Assembly: GCF_009674725.1 (NCBI RefSeq)
Contig: NZ_WKKH01000007.1
Coordinates: forward strand, 1-64,000
Source of the DNA: Pedobacter petrophilus
Lineage (GTDB): Bacteria; Bacteroidota; Bacteroidia; Sphingobacteriales; Sphingobacteriaceae
Direction: 5' to 3'
DNA length: 64,000 nt
In this document: piece by piece, positions 1 to 8,760 of the stretch
How positions within the stretch are numbered: position 1 is the first letter of the stretch
How the letters are laid out: each line of letters begins with the position of its first letter
The notes under the pieces: model-generated
Seen by the model: the letters and a program-made list of their open reading frames with translations, nothing else
Told to the model about the DNA's origin: nothing
The model's database searches: none
Made by a program: the position numbers and the translations under genes

Positions 1-378
1 CAAATAATTCTTGATAAAGAGATTTTGTCTTCTGTACACTTAAATACTATTTATAAAAAGCTTGAAAGAGAGAAACTGGGAGGTAACTATAATTTCGATT
101 TTAAGATAGATACCAACGGAAATGTTAAGTCAGTAAGAAGCAGTAAATTGGTAATCTACAAAGAATTAAATGCATTTATGAATAATAAATTCATTCAATA
201 CACATGGGAGCCAGCTCATAAAAAGAATTGTTTCTCTTGCAAAGTTGAAATGGTAGTATACTTTAATGTTTTCTTTCATCCAATGGAGAAGAATATTGTT
301 ATTAGTATGTCTATTTCTAATGGGAAACATGAGCAACTGTACTTTAAAAGAATAAATCCATCTCGGCTAAGGTGGTAG
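1..378 (+). CDS. C-terminal part of a hypothetical protein, weakly TonB-C-terminal-like
   Basis: The reading frame is open to the left edge, so only the C-terminal 125 residues or so are present and the true start lies outside the window. The visible part has a strand pattern with a DTNGNVKSVRSS turn followed by WEPAHKK and an alternating beta strand (VEMVVYFNVFF). This loosely recalls the C-terminal domain of TonB-like energy transducers (a GxV turn, then WxPA). No signal peptide or start can be judged. A rho-independent terminator follows 17 bp after the stop, which supports a real gene end. The family assignment is a weak inference. Confidence 0.55.
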   Translation, partial: QIILDKEILSSVHLNTIYKKLEREKLGGNYNFDFKIDTNGNVKSVRSSKLVIYKELNAFMNNKFIQYTWEPAHKKNCFSCKVEMVVYFNVFFHPMEKNIVISMSISNGKHEQLYFKRINPSRLRW

Positions 379-394
379 GTCTACTAAAATAAAT

Positions 395-439
395 AAAGCA
401 AAAGCCTATCAATGTAAAATTGTTAGGCTTTGCTTTTTT
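395..439 (+). terminator. Rho-independent terminator of the left-edge gene
   Basis: AAAGCAAAAGCCTATCAA pairs with TTGTTAGGCTTTGCTTT across a short A/T loop, with one bulge and one mismatch. A T-run follows at once. It sits just after the stop at 378. Confidence 0.8.
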
Positions 440-467
440 GTAGGAGTTTGTGTTTAATTAGCCTTGC

Positions 468-689
468 TTATATTGCTCCGTAGATACGAAAATGGAGTTT
501 AGCGAGTTGGATAATCTTGGTGCCTTCGTTAAAGCGTTCTGCAAGCAATTCATCTTCTTGTTCATTTCATGCTAAACCCTAGTTTCCTTTTTGGGCGAGG
601 GCTTCGAGTTCGTTAATGGCGAAGAATAGTGCCCTCGCAAGCGTAGGTCTGTGACTTGTGAGAAATGGATTATAGCTTAGCCCCGCAGT
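468..689 (-). pseudogene. Decayed coding remnant with two in-frame stops
   Basis: Read on the minus strand in one frame, this stretch gives protein-like sequence: RALFFAINELEALAQKGN, then a stop (579-581), three codons, another stop (567-569), then NEQEDELLAERFNEGTKII and LAKLHFRIYGAI before a final stop at 468. Both halves have helical, charged, protein-like composition and share one frame. That suggests one gene tail interrupted by nonsense mutations. I do not recognise the family. It lies beside other fragments in a 1.5 kb stretch without an intact gene. Confidence 0.45.
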
Positions 690-897
690 TTAAAAACTTG
701 CCGGCTTTGTTATTCCTTTACCTGTCCAAGTTTAATTGATTTTGTGTTAAATTTCTTCCGTTTTTACACCAAAGTGTTAGTTAGTTTGTATGTGCGAGCT
801 TTTGGTGGGTACCAAAATAGCAATGAGAAAATTGGCAGTTTAAACATTGCCAGTCGTTTTATTTTTGTTACATACCAATTTAATAGACTGGCTTTGA

Positions 898-1294
898 TCG
901 CTGAAGAACAAGAGCCAGCACAGTGAGGATAAGGTGAACTTTTTACAGGCTACCGGCTTTGTTTACAATGAACGTGGTTGGCTGCGGAGTAGCATCAATA
1001 GCCAGTTCAGTATGAAACTGGATTATAATGAAAATGGTAGCGGCTTGTATAATGGCAATATTGGCAGGCAATCCTGGTCGGCCACTTCCAATCCGCTGTC
1101 TTCAGGTATCTATATGTCTTACGGTTATGATAAACTGAATAGGTTAACTAGTTCAATCGGCACGGGGATTACGATGAATGAAACCAATGCCTACGATGTA
1201 CCTGGCAATATCGAAAGTTCTCCGCGTAATCACGGTAATCGATAATAAATACAATTACCATAGCAGCCAGTTAAGATTTGCTAAATGCTTATGA
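898..1294 (+). pseudogene. RHS/YD-repeat protein fragment, truncated and frameshifted
   Basis: The frame beginning after a stop at 895 encodes typical Bacteroidota RHS-repeat sequence: ATGFVYNERGWLRSS, FSMKLDYNENGSG, YNGNIGRQSW, MSYGYDKLNRLTSS and NAYDVPGNI. That frame stops at 1245, but the +1 frame continues with NKYNYHSSQLRF, which matches the next expected RHS segment, until a stop at 1294. So the fragment lacks both the N-terminal bulk and the C-terminal toxin end and carries a frameshift near 1225-1243. RHS proteins are normally 1000 residues or more and deliver polymorphic toxins. This is a dead remnant, probably of a displaced tip or cassette. Confidence 0.75.
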
Positions 1295-1517
1295 ATCTAA
1301 ATGTAATGCAGTAATTGATGAAAGAACTGGCTTTTGATTTTGATTATATTATACGCTACCATGCGCAACGCCCAGCAACAAATAAGGCTAATCTTTCTAT
1401 TATACGCCGCAGTTTAGGGTTTCTGGCATAGCCGCTCCATTCTCGAATTATTTCGCCTTTAGTTCCACAAGTTTAGATTATATCAAGCTTTTCAGCATGG
1501 CTACCAAAGCTTTTTGA

Positions 1518-1625
1518 TCAATTAAACTGTTTTTGTATTGCCTGGATTTTAGCAGCATCTTCCTTTAAGTATTCGATGGTACTTAACCTGTTCAATTCTT
1601 CGGAATTGTGTGGTGAAAACCCTTT
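1518..1625 (-). pseudogene. Short C-terminal coding remnant
   Basis: On the minus strand 35 codons read FSPHNSEELNRLSTIEYL and then KEDAAKIQAIQKQFN up to a stop at 1518, and the frame is closed upstream by a stop. The sequence is helical and looks like real protein (Glu/Lys-rich, with no stop-like bias), but it has no start and no neighbouring continuation. The family is unknown. It is interpreted as the tail of a deleted gene. Confidence 0.35.
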
Positions 1626-1730
1626 TCATATCAACTTCCCTATGGTTTACTACCTAATAATAGACTTAGCATGTTTGTTTTTTTTTACCGCGATTGCGTT
1701 CCTTATTCCTTTATAGGGTGTGAATTCATT

Positions 1731-1809
1731 TGTAAACAAAATATGTGTAAACTTTTTAATTGTTTACAAAAAGATTGTTTACAAAACGCGAAACATTTTC
1801 GTTGTAAAC
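1731..1809. promoter_or_regulatory. Phased TGTAAACA/TGTTTACA array
   Basis: Four copies of an 8-bp motif start at 1731, 1746, 1761 and 1776, exactly 15 bp apart. The first two read TGTAAACA/TGTAAACT and the last two are the reverse complement, TGTTTACA. The block therefore has dyad symmetry about its centre. A fifth TGTAAAC lies at 1803. The spacers are A/T-rich. The array sits about 150 bp upstream of the NmrA-like gene and is a candidate multi-site operator or an iteron-like element. The binding protein is unknown, but the AraC regulator two genes downstream is a candidate. Confidence 0.6.
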
Positions 1810-1855
1810 TTTTTTTTGTTTCACTTTAAAAAGTCTCACCCCTAAGTTCGTTTAA

Positions 1856-1948
1856 TACTTCATTACTCATTTTTTGGCTACAACAAAAAGAGATTTGGCT
1901 CCATTTGAAGAATGGATTGTGCAGACATTTGAAAAACCAAAACATTAG
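1856..1948 (+). pseudogene. Possible tail of a lost NmrA-type oxidoreductase
   Basis: A frame with no start reads TTKRDLAPFEEWIVQTFEKP and ends at a TAG three bases before the next ATG. NmrA-like and atypical SDR proteins often end with a segment like RPPxTFEEWxxxxxxxF, which this resembles. It may be the stump of a duplicated copy of the downstream reductase. Only 30 codons are visible, so this is weak. Confidence 0.25.
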
Positions 1949-1951
1949 AAA

Positions 1952-2848
1952 ATGAAAATTATAATTACAGGGTCCCTGGGCCATATTAGCCAACCCTTAA
2001 CCGAAGAACTGGTTCAGAAAGGACATTCAGTTACCGTAATCAGTAGCAACGCGGAAAGGCAGCAGGATATTGAAGCAGTTGGTGCAACGGCAGCCATTGG
2101 CTCCTTGCATGACGTTGAATTTTTAACGCAGACTTTCACTGGCGCAGATGCAGTTTACACCATGGTTCCTCCGGGAAATTACATGGATCATAATTTCGAT
2201 CTGCTGGCTTACTACAAAGGTTTAGGTGAGAAATATGCCAACGCAGTTCTGGAATCTGGTGTGAAAAAGGTGGTGAATTTAAGTACAATAGGTGGCAACT
2301 TAGCCGAAGGGAATGGGATTTTGCGTGGCGCGCATCAAGTGGAGTTAATTTTAAACGCGTTACCAACCGACGTTGCCATTACCCACATGCGGCCAAACTC
2401 ATTCTATTATAACTTGCTCGGGTATATTCCAATGATTAAATCAATGGGCATGATTGCTGCAAATTATGGAGGCGATGACATTATCCCCTGGGTATCTCCG
2501 GTTGATATTGCCGCTGCAATTGCCGAAGAACTAACTACACCGTTTGAGGGGAGGAAAGCACGTTCAGTAGCGAGCGAAGATCTATCCGGACATGAAACGG
2601 CCAGCATTTTAGGCGAGGCCATTGGTCAGCCAGATTTAAAATGGGTGCTTGTTTCTGACGAAGAAACTTTAAATGGTTTAATAGCTGTCGGAATGAATCC
2701 GAAAATAGCTGCGGGTTTAGTAGAGATGTATGCAGCACTTCATAGTGGATTATTGGCACAAGATTATTATCAAAATAAACCTGCGGTAATGGGTAAGGTA
2801 AAAATGGCCGATTTTGCAAAAGAATTTGCAGCGGCTTTTAACCAATAA
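1952..2848 (+). CDS. NmrA-like NAD(P)-binding oxidoreductase
   Basis: This 298-residue protein of the NmrA/atypical short-chain dehydrogenase group begins with a Rossmann dinucleotide motif, MKIIITGSLGHISQPL (glycines at 7, 10). An NADP-discriminating loop follows, VISSNAERQQDIEAVGA, typical of HSCARG/NmrA and quinone reductase 2-like enzymes. VYTMVPPGNY and VVNLSTIGG are further family landmarks. The protein is cytoplasmic, with no signal peptide. Length fits the family (about 280-300). An AraC regulator starts 15 bp downstream on the same strand, so the two probably form one operon in which the regulator controls its own partner. The substrate is not predictable. A promoter was not identified, but the phased motif array lies upstream. 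Confidence 0.85.
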   Translation: MKIIITGSLGHISQPLTEELVQKGHSVTVISSNAERQQDIEAVGATAAIGSLHDVEFLTQTFTGADAVYTMVPPGNYMDHNFDLLAYYKGLGEKYANAVLESGVKKVVNLSTIGGNLAEGNGILRGAHQVELILNALPTDVAITHMRPNSFYYNLLGYIPMIKSMGMIAANYGGDDIIPWVSPVDIAAAIAEELTTPFEGRKARSVASEDLSGHETASILGEAIGQPDLKWVLVSDEETLNGLIAVGMNPKIAAGLVEMYAALHSGLLAQDYYQNKPAVMGKVKMADFAKEFAAAFNQ

Positions 2849-2863
2849 TAATTAGCTTAGTAT

Positions 2864-3781
2864 ATGGCAAACATCCACTTTCATAGATTTAAAAACATTA
2901 GTGAATTTCATCAGTTCAGGGGTTTGCCGAAACCAGAGCATCCGCTCATTAGCGTGATCAATCTGGATGATGTAAAAAAAATGCCTAAAGGAGAAAATAG
3001 CATAGTGTTTGATTTTTATTCTATTGCCCTGAAGCGGAACTTTAATGGGAAAATGAGGTACGGGCAACAACAATATGATTTTGATGAAGGCATTATGTTT
3101 TTCATTTCGCCAGGGCAGCTTTTTCGCATCGAAGTAGAAGATGAAATGGCCATAAAGCATTCGGGATGGATGTTACTCGTTCATCCCGACTTCTTATGGA
3201 ACACCCCTCTGGCCAAAAGCATTAAGCAAAACGAGTTTTTTGATTATTCTGTACACGAGGCACTTTTTCTCTCGGAGAAAGAAGAGCACACTATTGCAGC
3301 AATCATGCAGAACATTCTACACGAGTACCATTCCAACATCGATAAATTTACCCAAAGCGTAATGATTGCCCAGCTTGAATTACTGCTTACTTATTCTGAC
3401 CGGTTTTATCACAGACAGTTCCTTACCAGGAAAATATCGAACCATTCCGTTCTCCATCGCCTCGAAAACATTCTTTCAGCTTATTTTGAAGATGATGACC
3501 TGCAAAAAAAGGGCCTTCCCAGCGTTCAGTATATTGCTGAAACATTAAGCATGTCGCCAAATTATTTAAGCGGTCTGTTAAAAGTGCTCACCGGCCAGAG
3601 TACACAACAGCATATTCACGATAAATTAATTGAGCTGGCGAAAGAGAAGCTGTCCATCACCAACATGTCCGTGAGCGAAATTGCTTATCAGTTGGGTTTT
3701 GAACACCCACAATCTTTCAATAAGTTATTTAAGCGCTATACAGAAATGAGCCCGAATAACTTTAGAAAGTCTTTCAATTAA
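2864..3781 (+). CDS. AraC family transcriptional regulator
   Basis: This 305-residue regulator has an N-terminal cupin-like sensing domain (about 20-190) and a C-terminal AraC/XylS double helix-turn-helix (about 210-305). The second helix-turn-helix carries the family signature: MSVSEIAYQLGFEHPQSF followed by NKLFKRYTEMSPNNFRKS. The N-terminal domain (FYSIALKRNFNGKMRYGQ, FISPGQLFRIE) matches the Bacteroidota AraC subgroup that often neighbours SDR or quinone-type oxidoreductases. It is co-directional with and only 15 bp from the reductase, so it probably regulates it in response to a small molecule. The effector is unknown. Confidence 0.92.
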   Translation: MANIHFHRFKNISEFHQFRGLPKPEHPLISVINLDDVKKMPKGENSIVFDFYSIALKRNFNGKMRYGQQQYDFDEGIMFFISPGQLFRIEVEDEMAIKHSGWMLLVHPDFLWNTPLAKSIKQNEFFDYSVHEALFLSEKEEHTIAAIMQNILHEYHSNIDKFTQSVMIAQLELLLTYSDRFYHRQFLTRKISNHSVLHRLENILSAYFEDDDLQKKGLPSVQYIAETLSMSPNYLSGLLKVLTGQSTQQHIHDKLIELAKEKLSITNMSVSEIAYQLGFEHPQSFNKLFKRYTEMSPNNFRKSFN

Positions 3782-4036
3782 GGTATTCGATTTTTAATGC
3801 AGTTGGGCTTTCGTTAATCAGCTGGCGGCACAACCTTGACTTATACATTAACCTCAATAATTTTCAGCTAAATTTATCTTTATAACCCCTCAACATCTCC
3901 ACCATTACAATGAAGTTTTGAAACAAAATATTTACATCGTTTAAAGAAAAATCAATCTACCTTCGAAACGGATAAGTGGTGGAAATAAATTTAGTAAAAC
4001 CGTTTAGTTTAACTCCAGATGATCCTAACCAAAATG

Positions 4037-4044
4037 TACCTTTG
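4037..4044 (+). promoter_or_regulatory. -7 box (TACCTTTG) for the GH43/GH-A pair
   Basis: A perfect TAnnTTTG Bacteroidota -7 element lies 17 bp before the GH43 start. No clear TTTG is seen at the usual -33 distance, so an activator may be needed. The rest of 3782-4061 shows no gene. Confidence 0.4.
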
Positions 4045-4061
4045 TCTATGAGCCCTGAAAA

Positions 4062-5111
4062 ATGATGAAAAAACCAGCTGTAATTTTTAAGATACTGTTA
4101 ACCTGTTTGCTAATGTTTGTTCTCCAGGTGAGCATGGCGCAAACTTTTAAAAATCCCTTGCTGCCATCAGGAGCCGATCCCTGGAGCATTTATAAAGATG
4201 GATATTATTATTACACGCATTCCATGCAGAATAAACTGGTGATCTGGAAAACTAAAAACCTGGCAGATTTGAAATCAGCTGAGCAGAAAACTATTTTTGT
4301 TCCGACAGCAAATACTGCTTATGCTAAAGAACTCTGGGCACCTGAAATTCATTTCATTAACCAGAAATGGTATGTTTACTTTGCTGCCGATAACGGCGAA
4401 AACAAGAACCACCGGATGTATGTATTGGAAAACACATCGGACGATCCGCTAACCGGAAGCTGGGAACTAAAAGGTAAAGTGGGCGATGCTACGAACAAGT
4501 GGGCAATTGATGGATCTGTTTTTACCTATCAAAACCAGCTTTATATGGTTTGGGCAGGATGGGAGGGAGACATTAACCAGAAGCAGGAGATTTTTATTGC
4601 AAAAATGAAAAACCCCTGGACTATAGACGGCAAAAGGCATAAAATCTCGACTCCACAATTTGAATGGGAAAAGCATGGCGACTTAAATGATCCGGGTAAT
4701 CCGCCGCATGTTGATGTTAATGAAGGCCCTCAAATTTTAATTCATGATCATAAAGTGTTTCTAATTTATTCTGCCAGCGGTTGCTGGACAGATTTTTATG
4801 CCCTGGGTATGTTAACCCTAAAAGGTAAAGATTTATTAAATGCCGCATCATGGGAAAAAAGTAAACAACCGGTATTTAAGCAGTCTGCAGAAAATGGCGT
4901 TTATGCACCCGGGCACAATTCTTTTTTCAAATCTCCCGATGGGAAAGAAGACTGGATTTTATACCACGCCAATTCAGCGCCTGGCCAGGGCTGCGGCGGG
5001 CAACGCTCACCAAGGGCTCAAAAATTTACCTGGAATCCGGATGGTTCGCCAAACTTCGGTATTCCGGTTCGCAGCGATCAGGAACTTGCTATTCCATCGC
5101 AAAATAAGTAG
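4062..5111 (+). CDS. Secreted glycoside hydrolase family 43 enzyme
   Basis: This 349-residue GH43 five-bladed beta-propeller protein has a signal peptide ending near VSMAQ (residue 27). The three catalytic acids are visible: the base Asp39 in PSGADPWSIY, the pKa-modulating Asp150 in WAIDGSVF, and the acid Glu221 in VNEGPQIL. GH43 enzymes act as beta-xylosidases or alpha-L-arabinofuranosidases. The exact specificity cannot be read here. The W-APEIH motif near residue 92 is typical. It acts in the periplasm or outside the cell. A second glycosidase starts 42 bp downstream, so the two probably form an operon for hemicellulose or arabinan side-chain removal. The start is ambiguous between two adjacent ATGs (4062, 4065). 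Confidence 0.9.
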   Translation: MMKKPAVIFKILLTCLLMFVLQVSMAQTFKNPLLPSGADPWSIYKDGYYYYTHSMQNKLVIWKTKNLADLKSAEQKTIFVPTANTAYAKELWAPEIHFINQKWYVYFAADNGENKNHRMYVLENTSDDPLTGSWELKGKVGDATNKWAIDGSVFTYQNQLYMVWAGWEGDINQKQEIFIAKMKNPWTIDGKRHKISTPQFEWEKHGDLNDPGNPPHVDVNEGPQILIHDHKVFLIYSASGCWTDFYALGMLTLKGKDLLNAASWEKSKQPVFKQSAENGVYAPGHNSFFKSPDGKEDWILYHANSAPGQGCGGQRSPRAQKFTWNPDGSPNFGIPVRSDQELAIPSQNK

Positions 5112-5153
5112 AAATTTATTCAACAGCTAACCAAAAAATAACCTGATCAAAAT

Positions 5154-6227
5154 ATGAGAAAACATTTCAATTACCTGCTATTAATATTCCTGAGTGTAGC
5201 CTCCGTTACTTATGCCCAAAACAGCACGCCAGTGGTGGGCAAAGTATGGTCGATAGACAAAGCCAATGCCTGGTACAAACAGTATAAATGGATTAATGGT
5301 GCTGATTTTCTACCCAGTACCGCCATTAACCAACTGGAGATGTGGCAGGCAGATACCTTTGATCCGGCTACGATAGATAAAGAACTTGGCTGGGCAGAGG
5401 CAATCGGTTTTAACACAATGCGTGTTTACCTGCATAGCCTTGCCTGGAAACAAGATCAGCAGGGCTTTAAAAAGAGAATGGACCAATACCTGACCATCGC
5501 GAACAAACACCAGATTAAAACCATTTTTGTGTTTTTTGATGATTGCTGGAATAAGCAGGCTAAAATAGGCAAACAACCAGAACCAAAAACGGGAATTCAT
5601 AACTCCGGTTGGGTGCAGGATCCCGGCGATCCGGACTCGAAACAGGAAGCAAACTTTCCGGCTTTGGCGCGTTATGTGAAGGATGTAATGACGCATTTCA
5701 AGACTGATCAGCGCATTCTTTTATGGGATTTGTACAATGAGCCGGGTAATTCCGGTAAATTAACCACTTCCTATCCACTGTTAAAAAATGTATTTACCTG
5801 GGCAAGGGAAGTGAATCCGGATCAGCCCATCAGTGCAGGTTTGTGGGCCTGGGATTATAAAGAGTTAAATGCATTTCAAGCCTTAAATTCTGATGTGATT
5901 ACTTACCATGATTATGAGGAGCCGCAATGGCACCAAAGGGTAATTGATATGCTTCGCTCGCATGGCCGCCCGATGATCTGTACTGAATACATGGCCAGAA
6001 CAAGGGGAAGCCGTTTTGAGAATGTGATGCCATTGTTAAAAAAGGAGAATATTGGGGCAATTAACTGGGGTTTGGTTGATGGAAAATCAAATACGAAATA
6101 CGCCTGGGATACACCACTTAAAAATGGCGAAGAACCAAAGGAATGGTTCCACGAAGTTTTTAGAAAAGACGGTACGCCTTACAAAAAGGAAGAAGTAAAT
6201 CTTATTAAAAAATTGAACAACAAATAG
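5154..6227 (+). CDS. Secreted clan GH-A glycoside hydrolase (GH5-like)
   Basis: This 357-residue TIM-barrel glycosidase has a signal peptide (cleavage near VTYAQ, residue 22). The acid/base Glu196 lies in LWDLYNEPGNS and the nucleophile Glu278 in PMICTEYMAR. These sit at the ends of strands 4 and 7, as in clan GH-A. Other landmarks are GFNTMRVYLH and the strand-6 YHDYEEP. Bacteroidota homologues are often annotated as endoxylanase or cellulase, but substrate is not determined by the motifs. It follows the GH43 gene closely and ends at a strong terminator, so it is the last gene of the pair. Confidence 0.88.
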   Translation: MRKHFNYLLLIFLSVASVTYAQNSTPVVGKVWSIDKANAWYKQYKWINGADFLPSTAINQLEMWQADTFDPATIDKELGWAEAIGFNTMRVYLHSLAWKQDQQGFKKRMDQYLTIANKHQIKTIFVFFDDCWNKQAKIGKQPEPKTGIHNSGWVQDPGDPDSKQEANFPALARYVKDVMTHFKTDQRILLWDLYNEPGNSGKLTTSYPLLKNVFTWAREVNPDQPISAGLWAWDYKELNAFQALNSDVITYHDYEEPQWHQRVIDMLRSHGRPMICTEYMARTRGSRFENVMPLLKKENIGAINWGLVDGKSNTKYAWDTPLKNGEEPKEWFHEVFRKDGTPYKKEEVNLIKKLNNK

Positions 6228-6264
6228 GATTGCAATAATTTCATTTATCTTTCGAAAGTACGTC

Positions 6265-6298
6265 GCCAACCAGGTTTGTTTCTGGTTGGCTTTTTTTT
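6265..6298 (+). terminator. Rho-independent terminator after the glycosidase pair
   Basis: GCCAACCAG and CTGGTTGGC form a perfect 9-bp stem with an 8-nt loop, followed by eight T. It ends three bases before the convergent gene's stop. Confidence 0.92.
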
Positions 6299-6301
6299 AT
6301 C

Positions 6302-7612
6302 TTACTTCCCGGTAATGCTTTCTTTCCGCTCTTGCGGATCTCTTAATATTGGTTTTAACACCTCAATTTTTCCATCAATTTCATGTTGATAAGACAGACC
6401 CAAAATTTCAGTGATCAGCGGGTAAACGTTTACATTTTCGAACGAAGCTATTTTTAAATGCTTTTTAAAAGCAGGCCCCCAGGCCATAAATGTGGCATGC
6501 ATATCTTTTACCTGCAGCGGATCAAAGCCATGGTGCCCAATGCCAGGTTTACGATTAGAAAATACTTTCGGCCACTCAGGAACAAGCAGGATGTCACCGA
6601 TCCGGTTTAAACGATCATCTTTAGCGCTATAGTGAAAGTGGGCCGGCATTTTCGTTTTTAAATAGGCTTTGTAATCTGTGCCTTCCTGGCTTTTTAATGT
6701 TTCGTATAAAGGCTTAATATCTTGTTTGTTTTTTGCATGAATATCCATCAGTGTTCCCGATGAAGCAATTACGTATTTCGCTGTATCAATGGCTTTTGGT
6801 GTAGCAAGAGGATGATCACGGTCTACGGCTGTCATTCCATGATCAGAAACAAAAATATAATTTACCGGCAGACCTAAAGGTTCAATTGTCTTGGTAAGCT
6901 GATCAATTACAGCATCAACCATTTTTACTGCCGCTTCCGTTTCAGGAGCATCGGGTCCATAAGTATGACCGGCATGATCTGGTTCTGAAAGGTAAAACGT
7001 AATCAGATGCGGTCTTTTTTCTTCAGGCAGGCTCAACCAGTTTTTGATCATTTCGATTCTTTTTTCAACGCCAATCTGTTCCGTATAATCATAGTAATAA
7101 GTTGGACGAATGCCTTTAATTGCCGCTTCAGATCCTACCCAGAACATACTTGCCGAGATCATTTTTTGTTCTTCTGCCAACACCCAAAGCGGTACACCGC
7201 CGTACCATTTACCATCCTTTACTTTAGATTTCGAACCCATCGAATATCTTTCACCTGTACGGTCTTCCAGGAAAGTATTATTTACCAGGCCATGGTGAGA
7301 AGGGTACATCCCCGTGGCAATGGTGTAATGGTTTGGAAAAGTAACCGAAGGGAAACCTGGGATCATCGATTCGGCCAGAACCCCGTTTGCACTTAATTTT
7401 AATAGGCTATCTGCGTGATAACGGTTTGCATAATCATAACGAAAACCATCGGCAGAAATCAAAATCACATAAGGCTTTTTTAGCTGATCCGCTGCATTCT
7501 GACGACCGGATATAACATGTTCGCTGGTGTCAGTTTGTGCCCGGACATTGCTGTTGATCAAAAATAAGATAATAATCAGGAGGAGCGGAAAGGGATATTG
7601 GTTTTTCTTCAT
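6302..7612 (-). CDS. Type I phosphodiesterase/nucleotide pyrophosphatase family protein
   Basis: This 436-residue member of the alkaline-phosphatase superfamily (ENPP-like) has an N-terminal signal peptide (residues 1-26, ending VRAQ). Metal-binding and catalytic residues are visible: Asp55 in ISADGFRYDY, the nucleophile Thr91 in PSVTFPNHYT, SEPDHAGHTYGPD, and the SDHGM motif. GIGHHGFDP supplies a late metal-site His. The family hydrolyses phosphodiester or pyrophosphate bonds in nucleotides or phospholipid head groups in the periplasm. It is monocistronic and convergent with the glycosidases. A candidate -7 box lies about 170 bp upstream. Confidence 0.92.
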   Translation of the reverse strand: MKKNQYPFPLLLIIILFLINSNVRAQTDTSEHVISGRQNAADQLKKPYVILISADGFRYDYANRYHADSLLKLSANGVLAESMIPGFPSVTFPNHYTIATGMYPSHHGLVNNTFLEDRTGERYSMGSKSKVKDGKWYGGVPLWVLAEEQKMISASMFWVGSEAAIKGIRPTYYYDYTEQIGVEKRIEMIKNWLSLPEEKRPHLITFYLSEPDHAGHTYGPDAPETEAAVKMVDAVIDQLTKTIEPLGLPVNYIFVSDHGMTAVDRDHPLATPKAIDTAKYVIASSGTLMDIHAKNKQDIKPLYETLKSQEGTDYKAYLKTKMPAHFHYSAKDDRLNRIGDILLVPEWPKVFSNRKPGIGHHGFDPLQVKDMHATFMAWGPAFKKHLKIASFENVNVYPLITEILGLSYQHEIDGKIEVLKPILRDPQERKESITGK

Positions 7613-7784
7613 TTGTATAGTTGGAGATGAATTACAGGTGGATTTGCAGTATGTAGCCGAACGACTTTACATCGCTGTGTGCTTTTGATACTTATCCAAT
7701 TCGTGTAAATTCTACTGTTGCGCATGGCTTTTTTGTCAGCTGCATTAGTTTCGGTAAGCCATTTTTAAGTGCTGAAATTGCGCT

Positions 7785-7792
7785 CAAATGTA
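7785..7792 (-). promoter_or_regulatory. Possible -7 box (TACATTTG) upstream of the phosphodiesterase
   Basis: This is a perfect TAnnTTTG on the minus strand within the 311-bp stretch 7613-7923, which otherwise holds no gene. A TTTG lies upstream but at only 14 bp spacing, shorter than usual. It would give a leader of roughly 165 nt. Confidence 0.3.
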
Positions 7793-7923
7793 CTAAAACT
7801 AAAAATCAAAGAATGCTGAAGTTTATAATCTCTATGTGAATTTTAACGCTCTTTTACTTATTTGTTGCTGTTGGAAATGTAAGTTAAAATCTTTCTTACG
7901 CCGGCAGTGTTGTTCATCAGAAT

Positions 7924-8760
7924 TTAAATTACAGTGGTTTTAATCAGATTTTTTGCGTCAAAAAAATGATTTAACGGGCCTTTGCCTTCACCTGTTTTAA
8001 CCTCTTTTCCGGAGATAATAGCTTGCTCCACGTAACGTTTCGCTTGCCCAATAGCATTTGTTAAGTCATTTCCAAAGGCTACATAAGCTGCAATAGCAGA
8101 AGAAAGGGTACAACCCGTTCCGTGTGTATTTTCCGTGCGGATAGCTGCCGATTTGAAGATTTTATGGTTTCCAGATTGATCGAGGTATACATCAAAAAGA
8201 TCAGGACCATTTAAGTGCCCGCCTTTTACTAAAACCGCGTTACAGCCAGAACTGATCATTTTTTCGGCAGCGTGTTTCATATCATCAACGGTTTTAATGT
8301 TCATATTGGCGAGTATTTCTGCTTCATCCAAATTGGGGGTAATCAGCATGGCTAAGGGAAATAATTCCTGTTGAAGCATCGCAATAGTGTCGTTTTCAAT
8401 CAGGCGGTGGCCACTGGTGGACACCATTACGGGATCAAAAATGATCGGTACGTTCGGGTAATCTTTCAAAGTAAGGGCAATGGTCCTGGCCAGCGCTGCA
8501 GAATGAACCATGCCCATCTTGATGGCTTTTGGTTTAATATCATCCATTACTGCTTTAATTTGCCCCTGAACAATTTCAGCAGGAACTTTATGAATCGCTT
8601 TTACACCTAAAGTGTTTTGCACTGTGATGGCTGTAATTGCGGAGGTTCCGTAGCAGCCAAGCGCGCTGAATGTTTTCAGATCTGCCTGTATGCCCGCGCC
8701 ACCTCCACTGTCTGATCCGGCAATGGAGAGGATGGAAATATATGTACGATTCCTACTCAT
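7924..8760 (-). CDS. thiD: Hydroxymethylpyrimidine/phosphomethylpyrimidine kinase
   Basis: This 278-residue ribokinase-fold enzyme phosphorylates HMP to HMP-P and HMP-PP for thiamine synthesis. Family motifs are SIAGSDSGGGAGIQADLKTF at the N-terminus, FDPVMVSTSGHRL in the middle, LVKGGHL, and the anion-hole ENTHGTGCTLSSAIAAY. The length is normal for bacterial ThiD. It is the last gene of the thi operon. Its ATG overlaps the stop of the ThiF-like gene by 4 bp (ATGA), implying translational coupling. No terminator was identified after it. Confidence 0.96.
   Translation of the reverse strand: MSRNRTYISILSIAGSDSGGGAGIQADLKTFSALGCYGTSAITAITVQNTLGVKAIHKVPAEIVQGQIKAVMDDIKPKAIKMGMVHSAALARTIALTLKDYPNVPIIFDPVMVSTSGHRLIENDTIAMLQQELFPLAMLITPNLDEAEILANMNIKTVDDMKHAAEKMISSGCNAVLVKGGHLNGPDLFDVYLDQSGNHKIFKSAAIRTENTHGTGCTLSSAIAAYVAFGNDLTNAIGQAKRYVEQAIISGKEVKTGEGKGPLNHFFDAKNLIKTTVI

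Noticed and set aside
744..926. 60-codon plus-strand frame in the degraded region
   Set aside because: Not protein-like in its first half, no family, and it overlaps the real RHS frame out of phase.
5310..5696. 128-codon minus-strand frame
   Set aside because: It is antisense to the GH-A glycosidase gene, without protein-like composition or a family match.
7007..7396. 129-codon plus-strand frame
   Set aside because: Antisense to the phosphodiesterase gene, whose own frame has strong motif support.
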